The translations under genes were made by a program, and so were the position numbers. Of a DNA stretch of 64,000 bases, positions 54,294 to 62,051 are shown piece by piece. The notes under the pieces are model-generated. The model did not search any database and was not told the DNA's origin. It saw nothing but the letters and a program-made list of their open reading frames with translations. How positions within the stretch are numbered: the first letter of the stretch is position 1; every line of letters starts with the position of its first letter. This stretch comes from an uncultured Arachnia sp. (GTDB lineage Bacteria > Actinomycetota > Actinomycetes > Propionibacteriales > Propionibacteriaceae), in assembly GCA_947499145.1 (NCBI GenBank), contig CANMNB010000003.1, forward strand, positions 186,001 to 250,000, written 5' to 3'.

Positions 54294-56306
54294 ATGTTCA
54301 TGTCAGGATCCCGTCCCCGCACCGTCGCGGGGCTCTCCGCCGCCGCACTCGCCCTCTCCGGTCTCTCCCTCGGCGCCCCTCAGGTGGCGACCGCAGCCCC
54401 CGGGGAGTGCACCGCACCCACCACGTCGGTCAACGTCTACAGCTTCAATGACTTCCACGGCCGCATCGAGAAGGCCGCCGCCCTGTTCACCCCCGTCGAG
54501 GAGGACCGTGCCGCCAACGGCGAGGACCGTGTCCTCTTCACCTCCGCCGGGGACAACATCGGTGGCTCCACCTTCGTGTCCATGGCCGGCGACGACATCC
54601 CCACGAGCGACGTGTTGAACGCTGCCGACGTCGAGGTCATCGCTGCCGGCAACCACGAGTTCGACAAGGGCTGGGACGACCTTTCCTCGCGGATCGACGA
54701 GCTCTTCGATGCTCCCATGCTCGCCGCCAACGTCTACGAGGCTGGCACGACGACCGTGGCGGCTCCGCTCGGCGAGTACGAGGTCCTCGACAAGGGTGGA
54801 GTGAGGATCGCGGTCATCGGCGCCGTCACCGCCGACCTGCCGTCCCTGGTCTCGCCGGCTGGCATCTCCTCCCTCTCCATCGGCGACCCGGTGGAGGCAG
54901 TCAACCGGGTGGCGGCCCAGCTGTCCGACGGCGACGATGCCAACGGTGAAGCGGACATCATCGTCGCCTCCATCCACGAAGGGGCCCCCGACGGCTCGAC
55001 CAGCGCGGCCGAGAACGCCGCCGCCTCCGAGGCCTTCGACGACATGTACAGCGGGCTCGCGGCCGACGTCGACGTCGTTTTCAACGGCCACACCCACCAG
55101 ATCTATGCCTGGGAGACCGCGGGCGGCCGGCCCATCGTGCAGGCCGACCAGTACGGCGACGCCCTCGCACGCGTGACCCTCCAGATCGACGCGGACAACG
55201 CCGCCCTGTGCTCGACATCGACCGAGATCCTCGAGCTCCCTGATGAGCCGGTGGTGGGCACACAGCCCCGCATCGTCGCCATCCAAGAGGTGGTCGCGGA
55301 GTGGGTGGAGTTCGCCGCGGAGGTTGGCCAGGAACCTGTGGGAGAGGCAACGGCGGCTATCAGCACGCCGGGCGACGGCGGCTCCGGCACTCGGGACCAG
55401 GAGTCCCCGATGACGAACATGGTGGCGCAGATGTTCCACGACCAACTCGGCGGTGATGACGACGAGTTCATCGGCCTCCAGAACCCGGGCGGCACGCGCT
55501 CCAGCTTCGACAAGGGCACCGTGACCTACGAGGAAGCTGCACTGACGCTCCCATTCGCGAACTCGCTGTTCACGACCGAGATCACCGGCGCCCAGTTCAA
55601 GACCGTCCTGGAGCAGCAGTGGCAACGCGACGGCGACGGTGAGGTCCCGAGCCGCCCGTTCCTGCAGCTCGGGCTCTCCGACAACGTGAGCTACACCTAC
55701 GACGAGGCGCGCAAGGAAGGTGACCGGATCACCTCGATCTGGATCAACGGCGCCCCCATCGACCCCCAGAAGCGCTACACCGTGGGGTCGGGCTCGTTCC
55801 TGATCACCGGCGGCGACAACTTCCATGAGCTCGCCGGCGGCACCAACACCCGCGACACCGGACGCATCGACCTCGAGGCCTGGGTTGAGTGGGTGGAGGA
55901 CAACAGCCCGCTCTCCCCCGACTACACGAAGCGTGGCGTCTCGGTGACCGGCGCCGACGAGCTCGTGCTCGGGGGACCGGAGGTGACGTTCGTCCTGGGC
56001 GACACCCCCGAGGGCGCCGTGGCACCCCAGTCGCTGGACATGTACCTCGAGGACAGCGATGAGGGCGATGCGATCTCCCCCCAGCTGGCCAACTCGACGG
56101 TCACGGCCTGGCTCGGGAACACCAAGGTGGGCACGGGCTCCGTCGCTGACGGCGTGGGCACCATCACCGTGCGGCTGGCCTCCACCGGCATTGCACCCGG
56201 CAACAACGTCCTGCGCTTCGAGGTGCAGGACTCCGGAACAGAGGTCTTCTGGCCTGTCACGGTCGTGGAAGCGCCGACGCCGGGACTGCCGTCCACCGGT
56301 CACTGA
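54294..56306 (+). CDS. secreted bifunctional metallophosphatase / 5'-nucleotidase
   Basis: 670 residues from the ATG at 54294 (a second ATG lies at 54300), after AGGAG. Signal peptide with hydrophobic core AGLSAAALALSGLSLG and likely cleavage after VATAA. The calcineurin-like domain has YSFNDFHGRIEK, SAGDNIGGS, AAGNHEFDKGW and VFNGHTHQIY. The 5'-nucleotidase C domain covers about 355-560 with GLQNPGGTRSSFDKG and LPFANSLFTTEITG. An Ig-like domain follows. The protein ends in LPSTGH, a sortase-like LPxTG with no membrane helix or basic tail after it. A strong terminator follows. Confidence 0.94.
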   Translation: MFMSGSRPRTVAGLSAAALALSGLSLGAPQVATAAPGECTAPTTSVNVYSFNDFHGRIEKAAALFTPVEEDRAANGEDRVLFTSAGDNIGGSTFVSMAGDDIPTSDVLNAADVEVIAAGNHEFDKGWDDLSSRIDELFDAPMLAANVYEAGTTTVAAPLGEYEVLDKGGVRIAVIGAVTADLPSLVSPAGISSLSIGDPVEAVNRVAAQLSDGDDANGEADIIVASIHEGAPDGSTSAAENAAASEAFDDMYSGLAADVDVVFNGHTHQIYAWETAGGRPIVQADQYGDALARVTLQIDADNAALCSTSTEILELPDEPVVGTQPRIVAIQEVVAEWVEFAAEVGQEPVGEATAAISTPGDGGSGTRDQESPMTNMVAQMFHDQLGGDDDEFIGLQNPGGTRSSFDKGTVTYEEAALTLPFANSLFTTEITGAQFKTVLEQQWQRDGDGEVPSRPFLQLGLSDNVSYTYDEARKEGDRITSIWINGAPIDPQKRYTVGSGSFLITGGDNFHELAGGTNTRDTGRIDLEAWVEWVEDNSPLSPDYTKRGVSVTGADELVLGGPEVTFVLGDTPEGAVAPQSLDMYLEDSDEGDAISPQLANSTVTAWLGNTKVGTGSVADGVGTITVRLASTGIAPGNNVLRFEVQDSGTEVFWPVTVVEAPTPGLPSTGH

Positions 56307-56314
56307 CGAACACA

Positions 56315-56355
56315 GCAAGGGCCGGGAGCGACCACTGGGTCCTCCCGGCCCTTGC
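56315..56355 (+). terminator. terminator of the 5'-nucleotidase gene
   Basis: GCAAGGGCCGGGAG pairs perfectly over 14 bp with CTCCCGGCCCTTGC, loop 13 nt, starting 9 nt after the stop codon. Confidence 0.9.
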
Positions 56356-56428
56356 TGCGCCGATGGTGACCTCTGCCCCTCCTAGGCTTCCAACGGAGAA
56401 GACATTGCTCCGTCCACGGGAGGAAACC

Positions 56429-57364
56429 ATGACTGACAAGCACTCGAACAGCGACGACGCGCACCAGGAGCGGGACGACCAGCTGGTCTTCCAGAACCCC
56501 GTCGACCGCTACCCCACGATCGAACCGCCTGTCCAAGACCAGCCCGAGCCGGGGCTGGACGCCGAGCTGGAGCCCCAGACCGACCGCGGTGAGTTCTCGT
56601 ACCGCGGCACCGGCCGGCTGGAGGGCCGCAAGGCACTCATCACGGGCGCCGACTCCGGCATCGGCGCCGCGGTCGCCATCGCCTTCGCCAAGGAGGGCGC
56701 CGACGTGGCCCTGAACTACCTGCCCGCCGAGGAGGAGGATGCCCAGTGGGTCAAGGGGGTCATCCAGGACGCCGGACGTACGGCTGTCCTGTTGCCCGGC
56801 GACCTGATGGATCGGGAGTTCTGCGAGAAGCTGCCCGATGACGCCGCCCGGGAACTCGGCGGGCTCGACATCCTCGTCAACAACGCGGGCAAGCAAATCG
56901 CCGTCGAGTCGCTCGAAGAGCTTTCCGACGAGCAGGTCGTCGAGACCTTCACCGTCAACATCATCGCGATGTTCCGCATTACCCGGGCTGCCCTCACGCA
57001 CATGCCGGCCGGCTCGTCGATCATCAACACCACCTCGGTGCAGGCCTACAACCCCTCGCCCACCCTGCTGGACTACGCCTCCACCAAGGCCGCGATCAAC
57101 AACTTCACCAAGGGGCTCGCGCAGCAGCTGGCGCCGAAGGGAATCCGGGTCAACGCCGTCGCACCCGGTCCGTTCTGGACCCCGCTGCAGGTCACCGACG
57201 GACAGCCGAAGGAGGACCTGCCGGAGTTCGGCAAGCAGACCCCCATCGGCCGGGCCGGGCAGCCCACCGAGCTGGCGCCCGCCTACGTTTTCCTCGCGTC
57301 GCCCGAATCGAGCTACGTGATGGGCGAGACCCTCAACGTCAACGGCGGGAGCCCCACGCCCTGA
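56429..57364 (+). CDS. short-chain dehydrogenase/reductase, YhxC/GsiB-neighbour type
   Basis: 311 residues from the ATG at 56429, after GGGAGGAAACC. A hydrophilic N-terminal extension of about 65 residues precedes the SDR core, with GADSGIG near 70, NNAGKQ near 150, and catalytic DYASTK near 215. The extended form with TGAD.GIG and NYLPAEEEDAQ is common in general-stress SDRs, but the substrate is unknown. A terminator-like hairpin lies about 100 nt downstream. Confidence 0.9.
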   Translation: MTDKHSNSDDAHQERDDQLVFQNPVDRYPTIEPPVQDQPEPGLDAELEPQTDRGEFSYRGTGRLEGRKALITGADSGIGAAVAIAFAKEGADVALNYLPAEEEDAQWVKGVIQDAGRTAVLLPGDLMDREFCEKLPDDAARELGGLDILVNNAGKQIAVESLEELSDEQVVETFTVNIIAMFRITRAALTHMPAGSSIINTTSVQAYNPSPTLLDYASTKAAINNFTKGLAQQLAPKGIRVNAVAPGPFWTPLQVTDGQPKEDLPEFGKQTPIGRAGQPTELAPAYVFLASPESSYVMGETLNVNGGSPTP

Positions 57365-57466
57365 CCCACTAGGCCGGTGGCCGGCCCGCATCGCGCACGA
57401 AGTAGCGACCCATGGGACGTGAGCCTAGGCCGAGTTGGGTCACCCGAGGACCGCCGGAAAATGACG

Positions 57467-57494
57467 TTGGCCCGGGACTCGTGTCCCGGGCCAA
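57467..57494. terminator. perfect hairpin downstream of the SDR gene, near the left edge of the mobile remnant
   Basis: TTGGCCCGGGAC pairs over 12 bp with GTCCCGGGCCAA around a 4-nt loop (TCGT). It could be the SDR terminator. No T-run follows. It stands just before the sequence that resembles integrative-element debris. Confidence 0.7.
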
Positions 57495-57646
57495 CAGAAG
57501 TGGAACTCCGTAGAGAGTTTGAGAACCTTTCCCCGGCCTTGAGAACCGCGGCTTCTCGGCTGTCTCGGGGAGACTACCGGCGGGATCGGCGGGGTTGTGA
57601 GCGGCGGATCACGGATACGCGGGGGCCGTTGGTGCGCTCACTTGGG

Positions 57647-57859
57647 ATGACTCAAACCCTGCTCTCTCCCGCCCAGGTGGACGAGCTTGTCGTCGCGTAC
57701 ATCGCGAGCGCGACGCTAGTGGAACTGGCCGCAAAGTTCCGAGTGCATCGCCGAACCGCCGCCGCGCACTTGTATCGGCGTGGCATCACACCGAGGACCC
57801 GGGGACTGGAACCGAGCGAGGCTGCGGAAGCGTGCCGCCTGTACGCGGACGGGCTCACT
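57647..57859 (+). pseudogene. truncated recombinase-associated helix-turn-helix fragment
   Basis: About 71 residues beginning MTQTLLSPAQVDELVVAY. It reads like the first HTH of the small recombinase-type proteins found next to integrases and resolvases (VELAAKFRVHRRTAAAHLYRRGI), followed by a second module (LEPSEAAEACRLYADGLT) that stops matching after LT. The continuing frame is Arg/Pro-rich noise. The normal second HTH is therefore lost. No Shine-Dalgarno sequence is present. Upstream sequence in the same frame is open but unrecognisable. Confidence 0.6.
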
Positions 57860-57860
57860 C

Positions 57861-58007
57861 ACACTCCCGTTCGGGACAGCCCTCGTCCTCCTGCGCGCCG
57901 CGCCGCCGATCGTCACCCGGATGCGGACCTGGATCACCCGCCCCGACGCCGCACGCCTGCGCGCCGAGGTCGAGAAGCTGCTGCAACAGAGCCCCTCCGG
58001 CTCATAG
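57861..58007 (+). pseudogene. C-terminal fragment of an unrecognised element gene
   Basis: In a different frame from the preceding fragment, LPFGTALVLLRAAPPIVTR followed by a helical charged end (RPDAARLRAEVEKLLQQSPSGS) reaches a stop at 58005-58007. It has coding-like composition but no start or ribosome site. I take it as the end of a gene that normally precedes ssb in actinobacterial integrative elements; the family is not recognised. Confidence 0.4.
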
Positions 58008-58082
58008 GGGCGCCGCGCGTACCTGCCTGGCAAGAGCGACCCCGGCACGCGGGGTCGCGAGACAGGTCAGGAGGACAGTCCG

Positions 58083-58520
58083 ATGGCTATCCGCACGCAG
58101 CAGTCGATTTCAGGGTTCATCGCATCCGATCCGCAGTTGAAGATCGCCGACAGTGGCAAGGCCCGGTTCTATGCCCGGTTCGGGCAGCGGCACTACCGGG
58201 CGACGGGGCCGGGTGAGTTCGAGGAGCTGGAGGCGACGTTCCACGATCTGGTGATCCATGGCAAGACCGCCGAGCGCGCCTACGAACTCTTCGCCAAGGG
58301 CGACAGCTTCGTCGCCGAAGGCTATCTCGACCGGGACGAGTACATCCGCGACGGGCAGACGATGACCGGGGAGAAGTTCGTCGCCAAGAAGATCGGCCAC
58401 GACACCGCACGCTCCACCTACACCGTCGAACGCGCCCGCCGTGAACCACCCGCACGCGCCCCGGAGTTCGAGCCGCCGTCCCGGCCTGCCACCAACCGCA
58501 GCCACGCGATCAGCCGGTGA
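58083..58520 (+). CDS. ssb: single-stranded DNA-binding protein, mobile-element type
   Basis: 145 residues, ATG at 58083 after AGGAGG. The OB fold begins MAIRTQQSISGFIASDPQL, with ARFYARFGQRHYR and FHDLVIHGKTAERAYELFAKGDSFVAEGYL in the core. It lacks the acidic DDxPF tip of housekeeping SSB and ends in a short Pro/Arg tail, a trait of plasmid and integrative-element copies. It is followed 15 nt later by the DUF4913 gene, a pairing common in actinobacterial conjugative elements. The gene itself appears intact. Confidence 0.9.
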   Translation: MAIRTQQSISGFIASDPQLKIADSGKARFYARFGQRHYRATGPGEFEELEATFHDLVIHGKTAERAYELFAKGDSFVAEGYLDRDEYIRDGQTMTGEKFVAKKIGHDTARSTYTVERARREPPARAPEFEPPSRPATNRSHAISR

Positions 58521-58535
58521 ATCAGGAGCACGATC

Positions 58536-59039
58536 ATGATCGACACCCCTGACGAGTTCGACCCAGACCTCGACACTGATCTTGATACCGACGAGCCCGA
58601 ACCCGAGGACGACGTGGACGGCGGGTCTGATGACGCCGGGGTGGCCGAGCCGCCACACCCGGTGAACTGGAATCTGCTGACCGCGCATGAGGCAGAGATC
58701 GAGTGGCTGGAGCTGAACCGGTGGGTACACTGGCTGCGCCACACCTACGGGCTGCCCGCCAGCGTGATCCCTCCGTTCTGGCACCATCACCCCGAACTCG
58801 TCTGGGAACTGTCCGCCCTGCATCTGCACTGGCTGTGCGCGTACGACCCCGAGCAGAACGGGTCCGCTACGCTTCTGGGCAACCACACAGCGGCGCGTCC
58901 CCCGGAGCGAGTTCCGGTTGGACCACCCCATCGGCCGGCCCGAGCACGGGGGCGCTGCCGGTGGAGGCGAGCCAAGCAAACTCGAGGGTTTCGGGCGTGG
59001 GCATCTCAGTCATGGCGGACTCCCAGGGGCGGAGGGTGA
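58536..59039 (+). CDS. DUF4913-family mobile-element protein, 3' end replaced
   Basis: 167 residues, ATG at 58536 after AGGAG. An acidic N-terminus of about 40 residues precedes the conserved core: LELNRWVHWLRHTYGLPASVIPPFWHHHPELVWELSALHLHWLCAYDPEQNGSA. At that point (about 58865) the normal continuation with GWHRDF-type sequence is missing and the frame reads Arg/Pro-rich sequence to 59039. So the N-terminal two thirds are family-like and the rest is fused foreign sequence. Role in the element unknown. The break marks the likely right edge of the remnant. Confidence 0.78.
   Translation: MIDTPDEFDPDLDTDLDTDEPEPEDDVDGGSDDAGVAEPPHPVNWNLLTAHEAEIEWLELNRWVHWLRHTYGLPASVIPPFWHHHPELVWELSALHLHWLCAYDPEQNGSATLLGNHTAARPPERVPVGPPHRPARARGRCRWRRAKQTRGFRAWASQSWRTPRGGG
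58867..59013 (-). CDS. possible small protein at the element junction
   Basis: 48 codons from the ATG at 59013, with GGGAG 8 nt upstream: MTEMPTPETLEFAWLASTG, then SAPVLGPADGVVQPELAPGDAPLCG and a stop at 58867. Composition looks more protein-like than the overlapping plus-strand frame. Its stop lies exactly where DUF4913 similarity ends, so its own C-terminus may have been cut by the same rearrangement. No family recognised. Confidence 0.35.
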   Translation of the reverse strand: MTEMPTPETLEFAWLASTGSAPVLGPADGVVQPELAPGDAPLCGCPEA

Positions 59040-59122
59040 ACAGTGCGCGGCACGCTAACAGCAAGGCGCCGACGGCCGTCAGGTGGTCGGCTTAGCGCGG
59101 GTACGCCTCCCCGGGCCGCAGC

Positions 59123-60337
59123 TCAGCCCAGTCGCTCGGTCGGGGACGCGTCCCAGACGTAGATGAGCGCGTCCCAGGCCTCCGCGGGGGTGACGCTCAC
59201 CGTGTGCGACGGCGGCACCCACGCCTGCCACGAGGCGAACGGCTCGCCGGCGCTGACCATCGTCGTGGCGCCGCGCAACAACTCGGCGTCGGCCCCGGTG
59301 ACCGAGGCCAGCTCCAGGTAGCCCACCGTCGTGCCTTCGAACAGACCGCGGATGCGCCCGTTCACCGTCAGCGTCGACACCGTTCCCTGCGAGTTCAGCC
59401 CCACGCGATGCCCGTCGGTGCCGATCACCCGGTAGTCATCTCCCCACTGCCGCGCGGCCAGCCGCCCCACGGTGTCGCCCCCGACCGCGGTCGCCTGCCC
59501 CGCGCGGTCGAGGTGCCCGTTGTGGCCGAACAGCAGCGTGCGCTCGCGCCCGGACGCCGTCCCGCGCTCCACGAGCCAGGCCAGGTTGTCGAACATCATC
59601 GCGTCCCGGTTGCCGACACCGAGGCCTCGCTGCCGGGCTTGCTCCAGCACGCGCCCCGCCTGCCGCGCCTCGGCCGCTGCCTCGCTCCCGTCATCGGACG
59701 CCGTGAGCGCGGCCTGCAGGTCCGCCACGGCCGACTCGACGTCGGCGGCCACCGCCCTGTCCCACAGGGATTCATCGGTGAAGCGCGCCAGCCGCGCGGT
59801 CAGGTCGGCCGCAGCCGTGGGGTTCCGCGCGGCCAGCCAGGCGAGCGCAAGCCCCTTGGTGACGGTGGGACGCGCGGCGTCGATGCCCACGAAGCGGATG
59901 TCCTCGCCCGCCGGGTGTTGGTCATTGTGCGCGCGCACCCAGGTCAGCAAGTCGACCGTGTCCCGGGTCCGGTTCAGGCCGTAGCCGAACAGACGGGCGG
60001 CCTCCACGGCGGTGCCCGGTCCACCCTGCAGCCAGGCGTCAACCGAGGCGACGCTGCCGAAGTCTTCCTCCCAGGCGACGGTCGTGAAGCCCTGGTCCGC
60101 GACCTTCTGCAGCAATTGCAGGCGCAGCGCCTGAAACTCATGGGTGCCATGCGTGGCCTCCCCCAGTGCCAGCACCCGGGCGGAGGTCATCCGTTCCGAG
60201 AGAACCGCCTCGGTGAACTCACCAGCCACAGGTGAGCCCTGCGGGCGGGACTGCCACCACGACACCATCGCCGCGACGGCCGCCACGCTGACGATGATGG
60301 CGACGAACACCAGGCCGAGGGGCTTGCGCTTCTTCAT
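59123..60337 (-). CDS. erythromycin-esterase-family protein, membrane-anchored
   Basis: 404 residues from the ATG at 60337 (MKKRKPLGLV), after AAGGAGACGTCC. A single N-terminal hydrophobic segment (VFVAIIVSVAAVAAMVSW) anchors or exports it. The family core has ALGEATHGTHEFQALRLQLLQKV near residue 58, TVAWEEDFGSV near 85, FVGIDAARP near 150 and LFGHNGHLDRAG near 270, containing the conserved E, H and H residues of EreA/EreB enzymes. Macrolide hydrolysis is possible but most relatives are uncharacterised. It is the last gene of an ABC exporter operon. Confidence 0.88.
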   Translation of the reverse strand: MKKRKPLGLVFVAIIVSVAAVAAMVSWWQSRPQGSPVAGEFTEAVLSERMTSARVLALGEATHGTHEFQALRLQLLQKVADQGFTTVAWEEDFGSVASVDAWLQGGPGTAVEAARLFGYGLNRTRDTVDLLTWVRAHNDQHPAGEDIRFVGIDAARPTVTKGLALAWLAARNPTAAADLTARLARFTDESLWDRAVAADVESAVADLQAALTASDDGSEAAAEARQAGRVLEQARQRGLGVGNRDAMMFDNLAWLVERGTASGRERTLLFGHNGHLDRAGQATAVGGDTVGRLAARQWGDDYRVIGTDGHRVGLNSQGTVSTLTVNGRIRGLFEGTTVGYLELASVTGADAELLRGATTMVSAGEPFASWQAWVPPSHTVSVTPAEAWDALIYVWDASPTERLG

Positions 60338-60363
60338 GGACGTCTCCTTCTGGTCGGGGTTCG

Positions 60364-61167
60364 TCACAGGTCGTCGCGCAGCAGACGCAGCGTCCCGACG
60401 GTACCTGGGGCGAAGATCCACACCATCGCGGCGACGACCACGGCCAGCGGACCGACGACCGCCGCGTCCGGAAGAAGTTCGTGGAGCGGATCGACGGCCA
60501 CGAAAGCCATGGCGCGCGCTGCGGTGTCGGAGATGCTGCCGACCAGCATGGCCACCGTGGGCCACACCAGCAGGAAGGCGATCGGGGCGGCCGCGTTGCG
60601 CAGCGCCAGGGCCCACGCGAAGCCCGCCAGGACCAGGAAGGCACCATTGCCGGCCACCACGGCGAGCGAGGCGACGTCAAACGTCCACGCCATGGACACA
60701 CCGGTGATCAGCGGCGCCACCACCATCACGAGCGCCGCCGCCACGACAGCCAAGGTCGTCGCGACGACCCACAGCCCCAGGACGGTCAGACTCTTCGCCA
60801 ACACCAGACGGCCACGGCGGGGATCGAGGGTCAACGTCACGGAGGCGGTGCGGGCCGAGAACTCACCGGCCACGAGCAGCACCGCGAGCACCATCGAGAT
60901 CATGGACGCCGGCACCACAGCCATCGACGCCAGTTTGCCGAAGTCGGTTCCTGTGGTGGGGAACAGGGCACGTCCCCCGGCAAAGGCGCCCGACAGGAGA
61001 GCTGCCGCAGCGATCAGCACGGGTCCGATGCGGGTGTTGACCAGCTTGCGGGTCTCTACGGCCACGGCGCGGGCCAGTGCCCGACCGGAGGTCTCGTTCG
61101 AGGCGACGCGCGCAGCGCGCACCGGAGCGGCGGCAGGAGCGGGGACGGAAGCGGTGTGGACGGTCAT
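60364..61167 (-). CDS. ABC-2 type transporter permease
   Basis: 267 residues from the ATG at 61167, after AAAGGA. A 35-residue polar N-terminus precedes six helices; VETRKLVNTRIGPVLIAAAALLSG and VLLVAGEFSARTASVTLTLDPRRGRLVLAKSL are typical of ABC-2 exporters of the drug or bacteriocin type. It pairs with the ATPase 25 nt upstream. Substrate unknown. Confidence 0.88.
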   Translation of the reverse strand: MTVHTASVPAPAAAPVRAARVASNETSGRALARAVAVETRKLVNTRIGPVLIAAAALLSGAFAGGRALFPTTGTDFGKLASMAVVPASMISMVLAVLLVAGEFSARTASVTLTLDPRRGRLVLAKSLTVLGLWVVATTLAVVAAALVMVVAPLITGVSMAWTFDVASLAVVAGNGAFLVLAGFAWALALRNAAAPIAFLLVWPTVAMLVGSISDTAARAMAFVAVDPLHELLPDAAVVGPLAVVVAAMVWIFAPGTVGTLRLLRDDL

Positions 61168-61192
61168 CTCGGGGTCCTTTCGAGCGTGGTGG

Positions 61193-61900
61193 TCAGGCGG
61201 CGCGGTCAGCGCCAGAGGTGAGGGTGAAGTACTGCTCTTCGAGCTCGGCGCTGGACGCGGCGGTGATGGGCTCGTCGGCGAGCACCCGACCGCGGGCCAC
61301 CATCACAACGCGGTCGGCCAGGCGGCTGACCTCGTGCAGATCGTGGCTGCTGAGCAGGACCGCGCACCCACGCTCGGCGCGTGAACGGAGCAGACCCGCA
61401 AGCCAGCGCTGACCCTGCGGGTCGAGGCCGTTGGCCGGCTCGTCGAGCACGAGCGCGGCAGGGTCGCCGAGCAGGGCGTGGGCCAGGCCGAGACGCTGCC
61501 GCATGCCCAGGGAGTAGGTGCCGACGCGACGGCGTCCCTCGGCAGCGGTCAGGCCAACCTCGTCCAGCGCGTCGTCGACGCGGCTCGCGGGCAGGCCCAG
61601 CGTGATGGACGCCAACCGCAGGGTTTCGCGTCCGGTGCGGCCGGGGTGGAAGGAGTCGGCCGAGAGCAGGGCACCCACGACATGGGCGGGGTCGGCGAGG
61701 GTGGCGTAGGCCATCCCGTTCACGGTGGCCTCCCCGGAGTCGGGGCGGACGAGACCAACCAGGGAACGCAGGCAGGTCGACTTGCCGGCCCCGTTGGGGC
61801 CGAGGAACCCGACGATTGTGCCGGGAGCGACAGAGAACGTGACGTCATCGAGCGCCACGGTGGCGCCGAAACGCTTGGTGAGGTGGGTCAGGTTGATCAT
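61193..61900 (-). CDS. ABC exporter ATP-binding protein
   Basis: 235 residues. Walker A GPNGAGKST near residue 33, signature YSLGMRQRLGLAHALLGDPAALVLDEPANGLDPQG near 128-160 including Walker B, and SSHDLHEV H-loop near 185. The class resembles DrrA/BcrA exporters of antibiotics and peptides. It is divergent from a two-component system, with a 14-bp palindrome in the 151-bp gap that may bind the response regulator. Confidence 0.92.
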   Translation of the reverse strand: MINLTHLTKRFGATVALDDVTFSVAPGTIVGFLGPNGAGKSTCLRSLVGLVRPDSGEATVNGMAYATLADPAHVVGALLSADSFHPGRTGRETLRLASITLGLPASRVDDALDEVGLTAAEGRRRVGTYSLGMRQRLGLAHALLGDPAALVLDEPANGLDPQGQRWLAGLLRSRAERGCAVLLSSHDLHEVSRLADRVVMVARGRVLADEPITAASSAELEEQYFTLTSGADRAA

Positions 61901-61979
61901 GGGTTCAGTTCAGCCCAGCCATCCGGGGTGCCGCATCGGGTGATCAGCCACCGTGACGGGTCGCTTCGGCGCTGGGGAA

Positions 61980-61993
61980 GGTCCGATCGGACC
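61980..61993. promoter_or_regulatory. GGTCCGA-TCGGACC palindrome between exporter and two-component genes
   Basis: Perfect 14-bp palindrome, 46 nt upstream of the histidine-kinase -10 box and 79 nt from the ATPase start. It is a candidate binding site for the adjacent LuxR-type response regulator. Confidence 0.5.
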
Positions 61994-62039
61994 CCCCTCC
62001 GCGGGCCGCTCGGCCGACGCCCCTCGAAGGCACCAGCGT

Positions 62040-62045
62040 TAGGTT
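62040..62045 (+). promoter_or_regulatory. -10 box of leaderless promoter, histidine kinase
   Basis: TAGGTT ends 6 nt before the GTG at 62052. There is no clear -35 box, which suggests need for an activator. Confidence 0.5.
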
Positions 62046-62051
62046 GGGACC

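Noticed and set aside
54303-56318. 671-codon minus-strand frame opposite the 5'-nucleotidase
   Set aside because: His/Val/Arg-rich antisense translation; the plus strand has signal peptide, domains and terminator.
57377-58216. single 279-codon gene spanning the mobile remnant
   Set aside because: Only residues equivalent to 57647-57859 resemble a protein family; the rest is noise and overlaps the intact ssb gene.
60338-60616. upstream extension of the erythromycin-esterase-like gene by 93 codons
   Set aside because: It overlaps the end of the ABC permease gene, is Arg/Gly-rich, and a strong ribosome site plus signal-like segment start at 60337.
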